A stretch of 64,000 nucleotides of DNA from Rattus norvegicus (GCF_036323735.1 NC_086023.1:15487501-15551500); one strand, 5' to 3'. Counted from the stretch's first letter, positions 35,845-46,440 are shown. Translations and numbers: made by a program. The notes: generated by a model from the sequence alone, not told the origin.

Positions 35845-37947
35845 CAATCAGTATTCCTTAATATCTCTTAAAATCAATGGACTCAATTGCCCAATTATAA
35901 AAGACATAGACTAACAGACTAGATACATAAAGAAGACTGAGCGTTATAGTCCCTACAGGAAACACATATCAGTGAGAAAGACAGACACTACTTCAGAGTA
36001 AAAGTCTTGAAAACAACTTTCCAAGCATACGGTCAAAAGAAACAAGCTGGAGTAGATATTCTAATATCAAATAAAGTCAACAGTCAACCAAAAGTTATCA
36101 AAAAAGATAAGGAATGCACTTCATATTTGTCAAAGCAAAGATCAACCAAGATGAACTTTCAATCCTGAATATCTATGCTCCAAATGCAAGGAAAGCTACA
36201 TTCCTAAAAGAAATCTTACTAAAACTCAAAGTACACATTGCACCTCACACAGTAATAGTGGGAGATTTCAACACTACACTCTCATCAATGTACAGATCAT
36301 AGAAACAGAAACTAAGAAGAGACATAGAGAAATGAACAGAAGTTATGAAACAAATGAATTTAACAGATATTTATAGAACATTTCATCCTAAAAGAAAAGA
36401 ATATACTTTCTTTTCAGCACCTCATAGTACCTTCTTCAAAATTGAGCATACAATTGGTCACAAAACAGGCCTTAACAGATACAAGAAGATTGAAATAATC
36501 TCATATATTTAATCAGATAACCATGGACTAAGGTATATCTTCAATAGCAACAATAATGACATAAATTACACATACAAATGGAAGCTGAACAATGTTCTAC
36601 TCAAGGATAACTTGGTCAAGAAAGAAATAAAGAAAGAAATTAAAGACTTTTTAGAGTTTAATGAAAATAAAGCCACAACATACCCAAACTTAAGTGACAC
36701 AATGAAAGCAGTGCTAAGAGGAAAACTCAAAGCTCTGAGTGCCTCCAAAAAGGAGCTGGAGAGTGTATACATTAGCAGCTTGACAGCAAACAGAAAAGAT
36801 CTAGAACAAAAAGAAGCAAATACACCCCAGAGGAATAGAATGCAGGTAATAATCAGACTCAGATCTGAAATCAACCAAGAAGATAGAAAAAGAAATATAC
36901 AAAAAATCAACAAAACCAGGAGCTGGTTCTTTGAGAAAATCCACAAGATAGATAAACCCTTAGCCAGACTAACCAGAGGGTACAGAGAGTATTCCATATT
37001 AACAATATGAGAAATGAAAAGGGGGACATAACAACAGAATCTGAACAAACTTAAAATATTATCAGATCCTACTACAAAACAGTAGATTTAACAAAACTGG
37101 AAAATCTGGATGAATTGGACAAATGTCTAGACAGATACCTGGTACCAAAGATAAATCAGGATCAGATAAAGCATCTAAACAATCCCATTACTCCTAAAGA
37201 AATAGAAGCAGTCATTAAAAGCCCCCACACACAAAAAAAGCCTAGGACCAGATAAATTTAGTGCAGAATTCTATTAGACCTTCATAGAAGACCTAATACC
37301 AATACTGTCCAACCTGCTTTACAAAACAGAAACAGAAGATACACTACACAATTCTTTCTATGAAGCCACAATTATGTTTAAAACTAAACCACACAAAGAC
37401 CCAAAAAAGAAAGAGAACTTCAGACCAATTTCCCTAATAACTATGAATGCAAGAATACTCCACATTCTCACAAACCGAATCCAAGAGCATATCAAAACCA
37501 TCATCCAACATGATCAAGTAGGCTTCAGCACAGTGATGCAGGGATGGTTCAATATATGGAAATCCATCATCATAATCCACTATGTACACAAACTCAAAGA
37601 AAAATCACATCATCTCATTAGATACTGAGAAAGCATTTGACAAAATTCAACAGGCCTTCTTATTAAAAGTCTTCGAAAGATCAGGAACTCAAGGTTCGTA
37701 CCTAAACATAGTGAAAGCAATATACAGCAAACAAGTAGCCAACATTAAACTAAATGGAGAGAAACTTGAAGCGATCCCACTAAAACCAGGTACTAGACAA
37801 GGCTACCCACTCTCACTCTACTTATTCAATATAGCACTCAAATTCCTAAGCAGAGATATCAGAGGACAAAATGTGGTGAAAGTGACACAAATTGAAAAAA
37901 ATCAAGGAAGAAATCAAGATTAATATTATTTTCCGATGATATGATAG
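35845..37947 (+). pseudogene. L1 ORF2 remnant, first part (endonuclease to reverse transcriptase)
   Basis: Pieces can be read in changing frames: endonuclease (36114-36302, 'LSILNIYAPNARK', 'GDFNTTLSS'), the linker (36612-37010), and reverse transcriptase (37374-37923, 'FDKIQQAF', 'GTRQGYPLSLYLF'). The coding sequence is cut at 'cgatgatatgatag', inside the FADD motif region, by the ERV insertion. It continues at 46823. Confidence 0.88.
37942..37947. repeat. Target-site duplication TGATAG, left copy (class II ERV)
   Basis: Six-base duplication also at 46817-46822. L1 sequence in other copies has 'gatgacatgatagtata' here with a single TGATAG, so the duplication arose with the insertion. Six bases is the usual size for class II (beta-like) retroviral integrase. 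Confidence 0.92.
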
Positions 37948-38166
37948 TGCACGGAGCCATATTGGATTTGGGCCTAGCCGCTTTTTGACTGCATGGTTCA
38001 AAGTGACTCTGGGCTGTTTGGCCACAGAGACTCACCCCTAAGATGACTGCCATAAGTCTTAAGATTGTTGGACAAAGCCTCTCCCATGAATTTACGGCAC
38101 AGGAAGATAACATTCAAGGGATGCCTCAGCTCCCTTAGCAGATACCAGTTATCTCCTCAGTCAACA
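37948..38166 (+). repeat. Inverted partial U3 at the 3' end of the ERV
   Basis: This 219-bp stretch is the reverse complement of 46599-46816, with two substitutions and one single-base indel seen (around 38117-38121 and near 38153). The similarity ends at 'cagtcaaca'; beyond that the sequence is gag on this side and the rest of the LTR on the other. The short frames at 37859-38113 and 46651-46917 share residues only because of this repeat. Confidence 0.95.
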
Positions 38167-39575
38167 TCCTTGCAAAGTTTAATCATGCCTGGGATATCAA
38201 GGTCTTTGGTCTTGCCTCGAAGTGCGGCTCTACACGCCGAGTTAGCATTTTCGAGAGCAAGCTGTCTAAGGAGAAGTCCTTCACTTTCATTTTGACCTAG
38301 GATTCTTTCAGCTGCTTCTTTTAGTCTCCCTACAAATTGAGCATAGGGCTCTTGTGCCCCCTGGATTATTTTAGTTAAGGGGGTGGTGAGTGCCCCTGTA
38401 GCGGGGACTGCTCTCCAAGCTGACAAAGCCGCCTGCACCCTTTGTGCGAGCACACCGGGAGACAGCCCCAGCTGTTTTTCCTCAGAGGCAAATGAGCCCC
38501 TCCCACATAGCTTATCTGCCGTCCAGGAAGCAGATTTACTTAAGGGATTGTTTCTGTTTCTAGCAGCAAGGCTCTCCGCTTTATCAATAAATTCAGATTT
38601 CCAAGTCAAATATTGTCCTCTAGTGAGGACAGATTGTACCACCTTGGTCCATTCACTAGGGGTCAAATACCCAGACCCCGCAAGTCCTTCTAGGATAGCC
38701 AAGGTAAAAGGGGCATTCATACCATAATTTTTAACAGCTGAATGTAATTCCTTTATGTGTTTGAGTTTAAGTTTCTTGTATACAGGACATGAGGTCCCAC
38801 CCTCATCCTGATCAGGGCTTTCCTCTTCCGAATCTGAGGGTCCCTCCTCATAGTCATTTTCTTCTTCACTTTCTTGCTCCTCATTATGGTCACGATTAGT
38901 ACTGTCTGGCTCGCGTTCATCTCTGGCCAACATATTTAGTGTTCTAGTACTGTTTAACTCAGACTCGTCCCTGGCCTGTCTGGCGCGTGCCCTAGTCATA
39001 ACTGGGAAAGTTAGTTTTGGTTGGGGTTTACTACTGGCCTTAGCTGGCCCTTTTTGGGCATACTGTCCCTTAGTCATGGTCTCTTGTAAATCCTGGATTT
39101 CTAGTGTAAGATCCCCCAATTCCTGCTGTAGGTGTAAGATCTGTTTAAGCCCAGTAATTTGTGCTTGAAGTGCAGTCTTAGTCTGAGTCAGTTCCTCCAC
39201 TACTGCCACTGGTAGAGGTGCAGGTGGGGCTGATGATATAAGGGGTAGATAAGGTGGGAGGCAGACAGGCCCAGATCTCCAAGTGAAGAAGATCCGAGTC
39301 TCCTGTGGCTCGGGACCATATCTCTCTTTCTCATACCTGGCAGCTTCCTCCTCTAATTCGGCCTCAGAGGCAGGATCTAGACCTGACTCAGAGCATGTGT
39401 TTTTCCCAGAAAATTCTTTAAGAGAAGGATAAATGGTTTTTGAATTTTTGGACATCTTGGGATCTTTCAGAGAGCTTAAGGCTTTGGATGAGGGATTTCC
39501 CTCATCCCCAGGCATATCAATAACAATGGAAGGGCAAGGAGAATGTGGCTCCCCGTTTTCTTTTTCATTGTTAGG
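38157..39575 (-). pseudogene. gag: ERV gag remnant: proline/acid-rich part and capsid
   Basis: The longest ERV frame begins at 39515 (452 codons), but the same frame can be read upstream to about 39575. The N-terminal half is rich in E, S, P and Q with a basic patch ('MTRARARQARD') and an acidic stretch. The C-terminal half is class II capsid: 'HIKELHSAVKNYGMNAPFT', 'LTRGQYLTWKSEF', and the major homology region 'QGAQEPYAQFVGRLKEAA'. Capsid proteins of this group build the particle core. The frame closes at a TGA (38157-38159) that belongs to the inverted U3, so the capsid end, nucleocapsid zinc fingers and everything downstream are missing. It is a relative of the IAP/MMTV-like rodent ERVs; I cannot name the family. 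Confidence 0.92.
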
Positions 39576-39576
39576 T

Positions 39577-39924
39577 GAAGCCAGCCTGAGAGGCTTGTAA
39601 GAAGTCCTCTGAGACAGCTAGGAGGCGGGCACTCTCGCCTCCTTCCTCAGCATCTATTATAATGTCTCTAATGATACCCCAGTAACTGAGAAAAGCCACA
39701 GACACTGGGTCGCCGGCTTTCAAAAGCCTATTAATCTCCTGACCAACCTTATTCCAAGTATGGGGGTGAATATCGGGGGCACTTAAAATTAACCAAGGAC
39801 ATTTTTCATCTACGAAACAAAAACATTTGATTAAATCCTTTTTCTTAACTCTTAATCCTCTCTCCCTGAGTGAGCGTTTGATCTCTCCTATGAAACAAGC
39901 CTCCTAAATCCGTACCTTCCCCAT
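39577..39924 (-). pseudogene. gag: ERV gag matrix remnant, broken at codon 7
   Basis: The likely gag start codon is at 39924-39922. The seventh codon is TAG (39906-39904). After it the frame stays open for about 100 codons with features of a beta-like matrix domain ('LRERGLRVKKKDL', 'CPWLI', 'TWNKVGQEI'). It ends at a TAA near 39577, where a single-base shift separates it from the capsid-bearing frame. Either break alone would prevent a normal Gag. Confidence 0.75.
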
Positions 39925-40058
39925 GGCAATTAGACAACAATTATTCGACCGGTCCTTACCTCCCTCTCCAGTGACACACGAGCTATACGGCCTGAAGAGT
40001 CCACGATTCCCGCTGCAGCTCTCTTATCTCCATCGTCCTGTAGTCAGCCTTGCTTCAG

Positions 40059-40077
40059 GGTCCCTGTTCGGGCACCA
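40059..40077 (-). other. Retroviral primer-binding site (tRNA-Lys type)
   Basis: The minus strand reads TGGTGCCCGAACAGGGACC. It differs by one base from the 18-nt complement of tRNA-Lys3 used by MMTV and other beta-like and lenti-type viruses (TGGCGCCCGAACAGGGAC). It lies two bases after the LTR end (ACA at 40082-40080). Confidence 0.85.
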
Positions 40078-40079
40078 CT

Positions 40080-40188
40080 TGTCCCCGCCAGCGGGGACCC
40101 AGTTATTCAGGGTCCCGAAGAGGCTTTCTACCTGTGGGCCAAAATGGGGATGAAGAGAAGAAGGAGACCAAGCAAAAGTTCTGTTGTC
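40080..40188 (-). repeat. ERV 5' LTR, U5/R part (beyond the nested L1)
   Basis: It ends in ...GGGGACA at 40080, two bases before the primer-binding site. With 46441-46816 it makes an LTR of about 485 bp. A small hairpin (tccccgccagcgggga) lies at its 3' end. 40174-40188 is one copy of the L1 TSD. Confidence 0.88.
40174..40188. repeat. Target-site duplication, left copy (L1 40189-46425)
   Basis: 'aaaagttctgttgtc' equals 46426-46440 exactly. It marks the 5' end of a full-length L1 inserted into the ERV LTR. Confidence 0.96.
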
Positions 40189-40712
40189 GAGACACCGCAG
40201 GAACCTGAAAGAAACAGACCGGATAAACAGTTCTCTGCACCCAAATCCCATGGGAGGGAGAGCTAAACCTTCAGAGAGGCAGACAAGCCTGGGAAACCAA
40301 AAGAGACTGCTCCCTGCACACACATCTCCGACGCCAGAGGAAAAAGCCAAAGACCATCTGGAACCCTGGTGCACTGAAGCTCCCGGAAGGGGCGGCACAG
40401 GTCTTCCTGGTTGCTGCCTCTGCAGAGAGCCCCTGGGCAGCACCCCGCGAGCAAACTTGAGCCTCGGGACCACAGGTAAGACCAAATTTTCTGCTGCAAG
40501 AAAGCTGCCTGGTGAACTCAAGACACAGGCCCACAGGAACAGCTGAAGACCTGTAGAGAGGAAAAACTACACGCCCGAAAGCAGAACACTCCGTCCCCAT
40601 AACTGACTGAAAGAGAGGAAAACAGGTCTACAGCACTCCTGACACACAGGCTTATAGGACAGTCTAGGCACTGTCAGAAATAGCAGAACAAAGTAACACT
40701 AGAGATAATCTG
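40189..40712 (+). promoter_or_regulatory. L1 5' UTR (internal promoter region)
   Basis: About 524 bp, relatively GC-rich, from the TSD to the ORF1 start. L1 5' UTRs contain an internal pol II promoter; that this copy is active is not shown. The 120-aa plus frame (40184-40546) and the minus frames of up to 165 aa here have no recognisable domain. Confidence 0.75.
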
Positions 40713-41786
40713 ATGGCGAGAGGCAAGCGCAGGAACCCAAGCAACAGAAACCAAGACTACATGCCATCATCGGAGCCCAATTCTCCCACCAAAACAAATA
40801 TGGAATATCCAAACACACCAGAAAAGCAAGATCTAGTTTCAAAATCATATTTGATCATGATGCTGGAGGACTTCAAGAAAGACATGAACACACTTAGGGA
40901 AACACAGGAAAACATTAATAAACAAGTAGAAGCCTACAGAGAGGAATCGCAAAAATCCCTGAAAGAATTCCAGGAAAACACAATCAAACAGTTGAAGGAA
41001 TTAAAAATGGAAATAGAAGCAATCAAGAAAGAACACATGGAAAAAACCCTGGATATAGAAAACCAAAAGAAGAGACAAGGAGCTGTAGATACAAGCTTCA
41101 CCAACAGAATACAAGAGATGGAAGAGAGAATCTCAGGAGCAGAAGATTCCATAGAAATCATTGACTCAACTGTCAAAGATAATGTAAAGCAGAAAAAGCT
41201 ACTGGTCCAAAACATACAGGAAATCCAGGACTCAATGAGAAGATCAAACCTAAGGATAATAGGTATAGAAGAGAGTGAAGACTCCCAGCTCAAAGGACCA
41301 GTAAATATCTTCAACAAAATCATAGAAGAAAACTTCCCTAACCTAAAAAAAGAGATACCCATAGACATACAAGAAGCCTACAGAACTCCAAATAGATTGG
41401 ACCAGAAAAGAAACACCTCCCGTCACATAATTGTCAAAACACCAAACGCACAAAATAAAGAAAGAATATTAAAAGCAGTAAGGGAAAAAGGTCAAGTAAC
41501 ATATAAAGGCAGACCTATCAGAATCACACCAGACTTCTCGCCTGAAACTATGAAGGCCAGAAGATCCTGGACTGATGTCATACAGACCCTAAGAGAACAC
41601 AAATGCCAGCCCAGGTTACTGTATCCAGCAAAACTCTCAATTAACATTGATGGAGAAACCAAGATATTCCATGACAAAACCAAATTTACACAATATCTTT
41701 CTACAAATCCAGCACTACAAAGGATAATAACTGGTAGAGCCCAACATAAGGAGGCAAGCTATACCCTAGAAGAAGCAAGAAACTAA
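40713..41786 (+). CDS. L1 ORF1p, RNA-binding chaperone, intact frame (357 aa)
   Basis: This is an uninterrupted ORF from ATGGCGAGAGGC to TAA, 357 codons, the usual rodent ORF1p length. A basic N-terminus (MARGKRRNPSNRNQ) is followed by a long heptad-rich coiled coil (about residues 50-155; trimerisation), an RRM-like domain (about 160-255, 'NLRIIGIEESEDSQ...IDIQEAYRTPNR'), and the C-terminal domain (about 260-345, 'RRSWTDVIQTLREHKCQPRLLYPAKLS'). ORF1p coats L1 RNA in cytoplasmic particles and aids target-primed reverse transcription. No disabling change is visible, in contrast to ORF2 behind it. Whether it is expressed cannot be told. The 144-aa minus frame at 40934-41368 is antisense to the coiled coil and is not a gene. 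Confidence 0.93.
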   Translation: MARGKRRNPSNRNQDYMPSSEPNSPTKTNMEYPNTPEKQDLVSKSYLIMMLEDFKKDMNTLRETQENINKQVEAYREESQKSLKEFQENTIKQLKELKMEIEAIKKEHMEKTLDIENQKKRQGAVDTSFTNRIQEMEERISGAEDSIEIIDSTVKDNVKQKKLLVQNIQEIQDSMRRSNLRIIGIEESEDSQLKGPVNIFNKIIEENFPNLKKEIPIDIQEAYRTPNRLDQKRNTSRHIIVKTPNAQNKERILKAVREKGQVTYKGRPIRITPDFSPETMKARRSWTDVIQTLREHKCQPRLLYPAKLSINIDGETKIFHDKTKFTQYLSTNPALQRIITGRAQHKEASYTLEEARN

Positions 41787-41845
41787 TCGTCTTGGCAACA
41801 AAACAAAGAGAATGAAAGCAAACAAACATAACCTCACATCCAAAT

Positions 41846-44800
41846 ATGAATATAAAGGGAAACAATAATCACTATTCCTTAATATCTCTCAATATCAATG
41901 GCCTCAACTCCCAATAAAAAGACATAGATTAACAAACTGGATACGCAACGAGGACCCTGCATTCTGCTGCCTACAGGAAACACACCTCAGAGACAAAGAC
42001 AGACACTACCTCAGAGTGAAAGGCTGGAAAACAACTTTCCAAGCAAATGGTCAGAAGAAGCAAGCTGGAGTAGCCATTCTAACATCAAATAAAATCAATT
42101 TCCAACTAAAAGTCATCAAAAAAGATAAGGAAGGACACTTCATATTCATCAAAGGAAAAATCCACCAAGATGAACTCTCAATCCTAAATATCTATGCCCC
42201 AAATACAAGGGCACCTACATACGTAAAAGAAACCTTACTAAAGCTCAAAACACACATTGCACCTCACACAATAATAGTGGGAGATGTCAACACCCCACTC
42301 TCATCAATGGACAGATCATGGAAACAGAAATTAATCAGTGATGTCGACAGACTAAGAGAAGTTATGAGCCAAATGGACTTAACGGATATTTATAGAACAT
42401 TCATCCTAAAGCAAAAGGATATACCTTCTTCTCAGCTCCTCATGGTACTTTCTCCAAAATTGACCATATAATTGGTCAAAAAACGGGCCTCAACAGGTAC
42501 AGAAAGATAGAAATAATCCCATGCGTGCTATCGGACCACCACGGCCTAAAACTGGTCTTCAATAACAATAAGGGAAGAATGCCCACATATACGTGGAAAT
42601 TGAACAATGCTCTACTCAATGATAACCTGGTCAAGGAAGAAATAAAGAAAGAAATTAAAAACTTTTTAGAATTTAATGAAAATGAAGATACAACATACTC
42701 AAACTTATGGGACACAATGAAAGCTGTGCTAAGAGGAAAACTCATAGCGCTGAGTGCCTGCAGAAAGAAACAGGAAAGAGCATATGTCAGCAGCTTGACA
42801 GCACACCTAAAAGCTCTAGAACAAAAAGAAGCAAATACACCCAGGAGGAGTAGAAGGCAGGAAATAATCAAACTCAGAGCTGAAATCAACCAAGTAGAAA
42901 CAAAAAGGACCATAGAAAGAATCAACAGAACCAAAAGTTGGTTCTTTGAGAAAATCAACAAGATAGATAAACCCTTAGCCAGACTAACGAGAGGACACAG
43001 AGAGTGCGTCCAAATTAACAAAATCAGAAATGAAAAGGGAGACATAACTACAGATTCAGAGGAAATTCAAAAAATCATCAGATCTTACTATAAAAGCCTA
43101 TATTCAACAAAATTTGAAAATCTTCAGGAAATGGACAATTTCCTAGACAGATACCAGGTATCGAAGTTAAATCAGGAACAGATAAACCAGTTAAACAACC
43201 CCATAACTCCTAAGGAAATAGAAGCAGTCATTAAAGGTCTCCCAACCAAAAAGAGTCCAGGTCCAGACGGGTTTAGTGCAGAATTCTATCAAACCTTCAT
43301 AGAAGACCTCATACCAATATTATCCGAACTATTCCACAAAATTGAAACAGATGGAGCCCTACCGAATTCCTTCTACGAAGCCACAATTACTCTTATACCT
43401 AAACCACACAAAGACACAACAAAGAAAGAGAACTTCAGACCAATTTCCCTTATGAATATCGACGCAAAAATACTCAATAAAATTCTGGCAAACCGAATTC
43501 AAGAGCACATCAAAACAATCATCCACCATGATCAAGTAGGCTTCATCCCAGGCATGCAGGGATGGTTTAATATACGGAAAACCATCAACGTGATCCATTA
43601 TATAAACAAACTGAAAGAACAGAACCACATGATCATTTCATTAGATGCTGAGAAAGCATTTGGCAAAATTCAACACCCCTTCATGATAAAAGTCCTGGAA
43701 AGAATAGGAATTCAAGGCCCATACCTAAACATAGTAAAAGCCATATACAGCAAACCAGTTGCTAACATTAAACTAAATGGAGAGAAACTTGAAGCAATCC
43801 CACTAAAATCAGGGACTAGACAAGGCTGCCCACTCTCTCCCTACTTATTCAATATAGTTCTTGAAGTTCTAGCCAGAGCAAGCAGACAACAAAAGGAGAT
43901 CAAAGGGATACAGATTGGAAAAAAAGAGGTCAAAATATCACTATTTGCAGATGACATGATAGTATATTTAAGTGATCCCAAAAGTTCCACCAGAGAACTA
44001 CTAAAGCTGATAAACAACTTCAGCAAAGTGGCTGGGTATAAAATTAACTCAAATAAATCAGTTGCCTTCCTCTATACAAAAGAGAAACAAGCCGAGAAAG
44101 AAATTAGGGAAACGACACCCTTCATAATAGACCCAAATAATATAAAGTACCTCGGTGTGACTTTAACCAAGCAAGTAAAAGATCTGTACAATAAGAACTT
44201 CAAGACACTGAGGAAAGAAATTGAAGAAGACCTCAGAAGATGGAAAGATCTCCCATGCTCATGGATTGGCAGGATTAATATAGTAAAAATGGCCATTTTA
44301 CCAAAAGCAATCTACAGATTCAATGCAATCCCCATCAAAATACCAATCCAATTCTTCAAAGAGTTAGAACAATTTGCAAATTCATCTGGAATAACAAAAA
44401 ACCCAGGATAGCTCAAGCTATCCTCAACAATAAAAGGACTTCAGGGGGAATCACTATCCCTGAACTCAAGGAGTATTACAGAGCAATAGTGATAAAAACT
44501 GCATGGTATTGGTACAGAGACAGACAGATAGACCAATGGAATAGAATTGAAGACCCAGAAATGAACCCACACACCTATGGTCACTTGATTTTTGACAAAG
44601 GAGCCAAAACCATCCAATGGAAAAAAGATAGCATTTTCAGCAAATGGTGCTGGTTCAACTGGAGGGCAACATGTAGAAGAATGCAGATCGATCCATGCTT
44701 ATCACCCTGTACAAAGCTTAAGTCCAAGTGGATCAAGGACCTCCACATCAAACCAGACACACTCAAACTAATAGAAGAAAAACTAGGGAAGCATCTGGAA

Positions 44801-45667
44801 CACATGGGCACTGGAAAAAATTTCCTGAACAAAACACCAATGGCTTATGCTCTAAGATCAAGAATCGACAAATGGGATCTCATAAAACTGCAAAGCTTCT
44901 GTAAGGCAAAGGACACTGTGGTTAGGACAAAATGGCAACCAACAGATTGGGAAAAGATGTTTACCAATCCTACAACAGATAGAGGCCTTATATCCAAAAT
45001 ATACAAAGAACTCAAGAAGTTAGACCGCAGGGAAACAAATAACCCTATTAAAAAATGGGGTTCAGAGCTAAACAAAGAATTCACAGCTGAGGAATGCCGA
45101 ATGTCTGAGAAACACCTAAAGAAATGTTCAACATCTTTAGTCATAAGGGAAATGCAAATCAAAACAACCCTGAGATTTCACCTCACACCAGTGAGAATGG
45201 CTAAGATCAAAAACTCAGGTGACAGCAGATGCTGGCGAGGATGTGGAGAAAGAGGAACACTCCTCCATTGTTGGTGGGATTGCAGACTGGTAAAACCATT
45301 CTGGAAATCAGTCTGGAGGTTCCTCAGAAAATTGGACATTGAACTGCCTGAGGATCCAGCTATACCTCTCTTGGGCATATACCCAAAAGATGCCTCAACA
45401 TATAAAAGAGACACGTGCTCCACTATGTTCATCGCAGCCTTATTTATAATAGCCAGAAACTGGAAAGAACCCAGATGCCCATCAACAGAGGAATGGATAC
45501 AGAAAATGTGGTACATCTACACAATGGAATATTACTCAGCTATCAAAAACAACGAGTTTATGAAATTCGTAGGCAAATGGTTGGAACTGGAAAATATCAT
45601 CCTGAGTGAGCTTACCCAATCACAGAAAGACATACATGGTATGCACTCATTGATAAGTGGCTATTAG
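41846..45667 (+). pseudogene. L1 ORF2 (endonuclease/reverse transcriptase) with three frameshifts
   Basis: The start at 41846 gives 23 codons ('SLNINGLNS', the endonuclease Asn) before a TAA at 41915, caused by an apparent one-C loss near 41911. The endonuclease then continues in another frame (42016-42471, 'LNIYAPNT', 'GDVNTPLSS' where most copies have GDFNT) until a T seems lost near 42405. The reverse transcriptase lies at 42525-44411 ('GTRQGCPLSPYLF', 'FADDMIVYL'; 'DAEKAFGKIQ' has G for the usual D after the catalytic Asp). A four-base loss near 44367 leads to the last frame (to 45667) with the Cys-rich end 'CWRGCGERGTLLHCWWDC'. Apart from these breaks, similarity to the 17657-20932 copy is close. 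Confidence 0.93.
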
Positions 45668-46425
45668 CCCAAATGCTTGAATTACCCTAGATCCCTAGAA
45701 CAAACAAAACTCAAGACGGATGATCAAAATGTGAATGCTTCACTCCTTCTTTAAATGAGGAAAAAGAATACCCTTGGCAGGGAAGGGAGAGGCAAAGATT
45801 AAAACAGAGACTGAAGGAACACCCATTCAGAGCCTGCCCCACATGTGGCCCATACATATACAGCCACCCAATTAGACAAGATGGATGAAGGAAAGAAGTG
45901 CAGACCGACGACAGGAGCCGGATGTAGATTGCTCCTGAGAGACACAGCCAGAATACAGCAAATACAGAGGCGAATGCCAGCAGCAAACCACTGAACTTTG
46001 AATAGGTCCCCTATTGAAGGAATCAGAGAAAGAACTGGAAGAGCTTGAAGGGGCTCGAGACCCCAAAAGTACAACAATGCCAAGCAACCAGAGCTTCCAG
46101 GGACTAAGCCACTACCTAAAGACTATACATGGACTGACCCTGGACTCTGACCCCATAGGTAGCAATGAATATCCTAGTAAGAGCACCAGTGGAAGGGGAA
46201 GCCCTGGGTCCTGCTAAGACTGAACCCCCAGTGAACTAGTCTATGGTGGGAGGGCGGCAATGGGGGGAGGGTTGGGAGGGGAACACCCATAAGGAAGGGG
46301 AGGGGGGGAGGGGGATGTTTGCCCGGAAACCGGGAAAGGGAATAACACTCGAAATGTATATAAGAAATACTCAAGTTTATAAAAAAAAAATACCTTTTAA
46401 CACTTACACACACACACACACAAAA
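45668..46425 (+). other. L1 3' UTR, tail and 3'-transduced segment
   Basis: The 3' UTR includes a G-rich run region (about 46226-46315) that could form G-quadruplexes, a known trait of L1 3' UTRs. The first poly(A) is at 46381-46390. 46391-46421 ('taccttttaacacttacacac...') is foreign to L1, and a second A run (46422-46429) leads into the TSD at 46426. This two-tail structure is the mark of 3' transduction. Confidence 0.85.
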
Positions 46426-46440
46426 AAAAGTTCTGTTGTC
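46426..46440. repeat. Target-site duplication, right copy (L1 40189-46425)
   Basis: Exact copy of 40174-40188. It belongs to the interrupted ERV LTR. Confidence 0.96.

Larger units (their letters stand above)
40189..46425 (+). mobile_element. Young full-length L1 with 3' transduction, inside the ERV LTR
   Basis: The 6.2-kb element comprises a 5' UTR (40189-40712), an intact ORF1 (40713-41786), an ORF2 with three frameshifts (41846-45667), a 3' UTR with a G-rich tract (about 46226-46315), a first A run (46381-46390), about 31 bp of foreign sequence with (CA)n, a second A run, and then the TSD. The exact 15-bp TSD and low mutation load show a recent insertion. It is the same subfamily as the minus-strand copy at 16940. 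It is no longer autonomous because ORF2 is broken. Confidence 0.96.

Noticed and set aside
38157..39515. 452-aa frame as a possible host gene
   Set aside because: It carries a retroviral capsid with the major homology region, sits between a primer-binding site and an LTR piece, and stops inside the inverted U3; it is ERV gag.
40024..40600. Minus frames of 165, 109 and 78 aa and plus frame of 120 aa in the L1 5' UTR
   Set aside because: They lie in non-coding L1 5' UTR and ERV LTR and cross the insertion junction at 40189; no domain, no family recognised.
42476..43045. 189-aa minus-strand frame (and 169-aa plus frame at 20251-20760, 160-aa minus frame at 36566-37048)
   Set aside because: All are antisense to the same part of L1 ORF2 and similar to one another only because the L1 copies are; not genes.
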